From positions 186,548-250,547 of the forward strand of contig NZ_QXNY01000004.1 of NCBI RefSeq assembly GCF_003572205.1: a stretch of DNA of 64,000 nucleotides, given 5' to 3'. A program made the position numbers and the translations under genes. The notes under the pieces are model-generated. The model was not told the DNA's origin, made no database searches, and was given only the letters and a program-made list of their open reading frames with translations. The DNA is from Algihabitans albus. GTDB taxonomy: Bacteria > Pseudomonadota > Alphaproteobacteria > Kiloniellales > DSM-21159. Positions 62,523 through 64,000 of this stretch are shown here, piece after piece (positions within the stretch are counted from its first letter, which is position 1; each line of letters starts with the position of its first letter).

Positions 62523-63898
62523 GCTGCCGTTTTCGGCAAGCTCAGGGTCGCGCGGAGGCCGCCGCCAGGGGCGGTGTGCAGCGTCAGGTCGCCGCCGTGG
62601 CCGCGCACGACGGAACGGGCGATCGCAAGGCCCAGACCGACCCCGCCGGTCTCCCGACTGCGCGAGCTCTCCAAACGCTGAAAAGGTTCGAAGACCCGCT
62701 CGCGCTGTTCCGGGGGGATACCGGGACCGCTGTCGTCGACGTGAATCTCCGTCCCCTCCTCGGTCCGGACCAGAGTGACCTCGGCCGTCTCGCCGTAGGT
62801 CAGAGCATTATCGACCAGATTGCGGAGCGCCCTCCGCAGAGCGTCGGGGCGCAGCTCGGCGGTCAGGCTCTCCGGTCCGCGATAGGACACCGGCCGGCCC
62901 AGTTCGGCGAAGTCGGCCACCAGCGCCTCGACCAGAGCCGCCAGATCGACACGCCGAGTCGGCTCTCGCGTCGACTCTTCCCGCGCGAAGCTGAGGGTCG
63001 CCTCGACCATGCGCTGCAGTTCTTCCAGGGTCTCGAGCATCTTCTCGCGGGTCTCGGTCTCTTCGATCAGTTCGGCGCGCAGACGCAGCGCGGTGATCGG
63101 CGTGCGCAGATCGTGGCTGACTGCCGCCAGCAGACGTAGGCGGTCATCGACGAAACGGCGGATGCGGGCGCGCATCTCGTTGAAGGCAGCCACGGTGCGG
63201 CGGGCCTCGACCGGTCCCTCGACCTCCAGCGGTGCCCCCGGCTCGCCCCGGCCGAAGGCCTCGGCGGCATCGGCCAGTCGGCGCAGCGGGCGCGTGACCC
63301 GCCGCACCATCAGAACGACGACCAGGCTGATCGTCGCCGCCGAGACCATTAAGGCGGCAACCGCCGGCCAGGCCCAGCCGGCCGGGCGCAGCGGCGCGAC
63401 GGTGCTCGCGGCCAGCCAGGGAGCTTCCGATTCCGGTCCCAAGGGCACGGCCAGGGTCAGCCCGAAGCGCGCATAATGGCCATGCCCGTTCAGGCGGGTC
63501 AGGCCAATCCGAGGGGCGCCGGCGCCCGTCCCTTCGAGATAACCAGCCAGATCCGCCGCTAGCCGCCGCTCGATCCGTCCCTGACGTCTTCCGGCCTCCG
63601 GCACCGGCCCTTGTGAGAGACGGAAGCGAAGTAGACGCGAGGACGAGGCCTCCAGCACCCGCTGGGCTTGATCCGGCGGCGTTGCGGCCAACAGGCGTAC
63701 GACAGAGGCGGTGCGTGCCAGGGTGTGATCGCGCTGCACGGCCAGCAGGGCGTCACGCCGCTCGCCGAAGAACAAAAGCCCGGCGAGAAGTTGGCTGCCG
63801 ACCAGGGCGACCAGCAAGAGCGCGATGAGTTGTCCGGCCAGGCTTTCCGGCCAGAGCTTGACCCGGTGGCCACCGACCCTGAAGCCGCTGCGGCTCAC
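62519..63898 (-). CDS. Two-component sensor histidine kinase
   Basis: Membrane histidine kinase, 459 residues: two transmembrane segments (about 13-35 and 180-202) around a periplasmic sensor, HAMP (RRVTRPLRRLADAAEAFGRG), HisKA with the phospho-His in AAVSHDLRTPITALRLR, and HATPase_c with the N box LRNLVDNALTYGE, G1 DDSGPGIPP and GGVGLGLAIARS. GTG 63898 overlaps the stop of the response regulator as GTGA and has AAGGGG upstream. The signal is unknown; OmpR/EnvZ-like. Confidence 0.93.
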   Translation of the reverse strand: MSRSGFRVGGHRVKLWPESLAGQLIALLLVALVGSQLLAGLLFFGERRDALLAVQRDHTLARTASVVRLLAATPPDQAQRVLEASSSRLLRFRLSQGPVPEAGRRQGRIERRLAADLAGYLEGTGAGAPRIGLTRLNGHGHYARFGLTLAVPLGPESEAPWLAASTVAPLRPAGWAWPAVAALMVSAATISLVVVLMVRRVTRPLRRLADAAEAFGRGEPGAPLEVEGPVEARRTVAAFNEMRARIRRFVDDRLRLLAAVSHDLRTPITALRLRAELIEETETREKMLETLEELQRMVEATLSFAREESTREPTRRVDLAALVEALVADFAELGRPVSYRGPESLTAELRPDALRRALRNLVDNALTYGETAEVTLVRTEEGTEIHVDDSGPGIPPEQRERVFEPFQRLESSRSRETGGVGLGLAIARSVVRGHGGDLTLHTAPGGGLRATLSLPKTAA

Positions 63899-64000
63899 GA
63901 CGGAGCCCCTTCGGCCGGCGCTACGTCGGCGGCAAGGGCATAGCCCCCGCCCCAATGGGTGACGATGAGATTGGGCTGTTTCGGATCGGCTTCGATCTTG
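63895..64000 (-). CDS. Response regulator, C-terminal 34 residues (cut by the window edge)
   Basis: The minus strand at the right edge reads KIEADPKQPNLIVTHWGGGYA through the stop at 63895-63897. This is the end of the OmpR/PhoB winged helix (usual form: KIE.DP..P..I.TV.G.GY). It overlaps the kinase start as GTGA, the standard regulator-kinase operon. The rest of the gene lies outside the window. Confidence 0.85.
   Translation of the reverse strand, partial: KIEADPKQPNLIVTHWGGGYALAADVAPAEGAPS

Noticed and set aside
1-64000. CRISPR arrays, rRNA genes, insertion sequences or prophage
   Set aside because: No repeat-spacer pattern, rRNA sequence, transposase or phage gene was recognised.

Overview
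This 64 kb window is a piece of a GC-rich alphaproteobacterial chromosome, probably Rhodospirillales or Kiloniellales-like (inference). The evidence is an NDUFA12-type complex I accessory subunit next to MlaD and DUF2155, an RNase E with an acidic insert in its S1 domain and a C-terminal GWW motif, a PhaR-controlled polyhydroxybutyrate (PHB) locus, and a MaoC-type hydratase beside a CitE-like lyase as in the ethylmalonyl-CoA pathway. Most of the window is ordinary core genome, densely packed, with many ATGA or GTGA overlaps and convergent genes that touch or overlap by a few bases. No CRISPR array, rRNA, transposase or phage gene was seen.

Layout. 0-5.3 kb: def (cut by the window edge), rmuC, creD, a DUF4139 protein, recR. 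5.5-12.3 kb: a two-gene M16 peptidase operon that appears to split its active site between subunits, an EamA transporter, a PAS_5 protein, and a MarR regulator divergent from a beta-propeller plus ThiS/MoaD-like pair. 12.5-19.1 kb: MaoC hydratase, CitE-like lyase, pdxY, asd, DUF962, DUF6352 and an NTF2-like secreted protein. 19.3-30.9 kb: NDUFA12, mlaD, mscS, a small conserved protein, DUF2155, then aat-accC-accB-aroQ-dsbA-M48 on the minus strand, and a divergent run of a GGT-like lipoprotein, an aminotransferase and a GIN-like secreted protein. 30.9-41.4 kb: rne, amiC, mrcA, a GNAT, prfB with its programmed frameshift, a degenerate metallo-beta-lactamase-fold protein, a small membrane protein and tRNA-Ser(GGA). 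41.5-47.4 kb: a more accessory stretch with two LysR/target pairs, a hypothetical ORF, an outer-membrane beta-barrel and a GNAT. 47.5-53.0 kb: the PHB locus (phaE-like, phaC, phaA, GNAT and phaB on minus, phaR divergent). 53.1-56.3 kb: a PAS-GGDEF-EAL protein and an AT-rich kilobase leading to an XRE regulator. 56.4-64 kb: a VOC protein, polA, a fructosamine kinase/LMW phosphatase operon, cobB, a 4-Cys uracil-DNA glycosylase and a two-component system cut by the window edge.

How the genes work together. phaA and phaB make 3-hydroxybutyryl-CoA. It can be polymerised by PhaC or, if the rest of the pathway exists elsewhere, enter the ethylmalonyl-CoA route served by the MaoC and CitE-like enzymes. 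accB/accC start fatty acid synthesis. amiC, mrcA and asd serve the cell wall. rne, prfB, def and aat serve RNA decay, termination and N-terminal processing. recR, polA, the uracil-DNA glycosylase and rmuC are DNA-maintenance genes.

The signals most worth a second look are the MarR/propeller/ThiS-like module with its palindromic operator, the 239-base out-of-frame overlap of phaC with the phaE-like gene, the fructosamine kinase-phosphatase operon, the GGT homologue without its catalytic threonine, a perfect 28-bp palindrome between the M48 and GGT genes, and a minus-strand terminator inside the 840-base rne-amiC gap.
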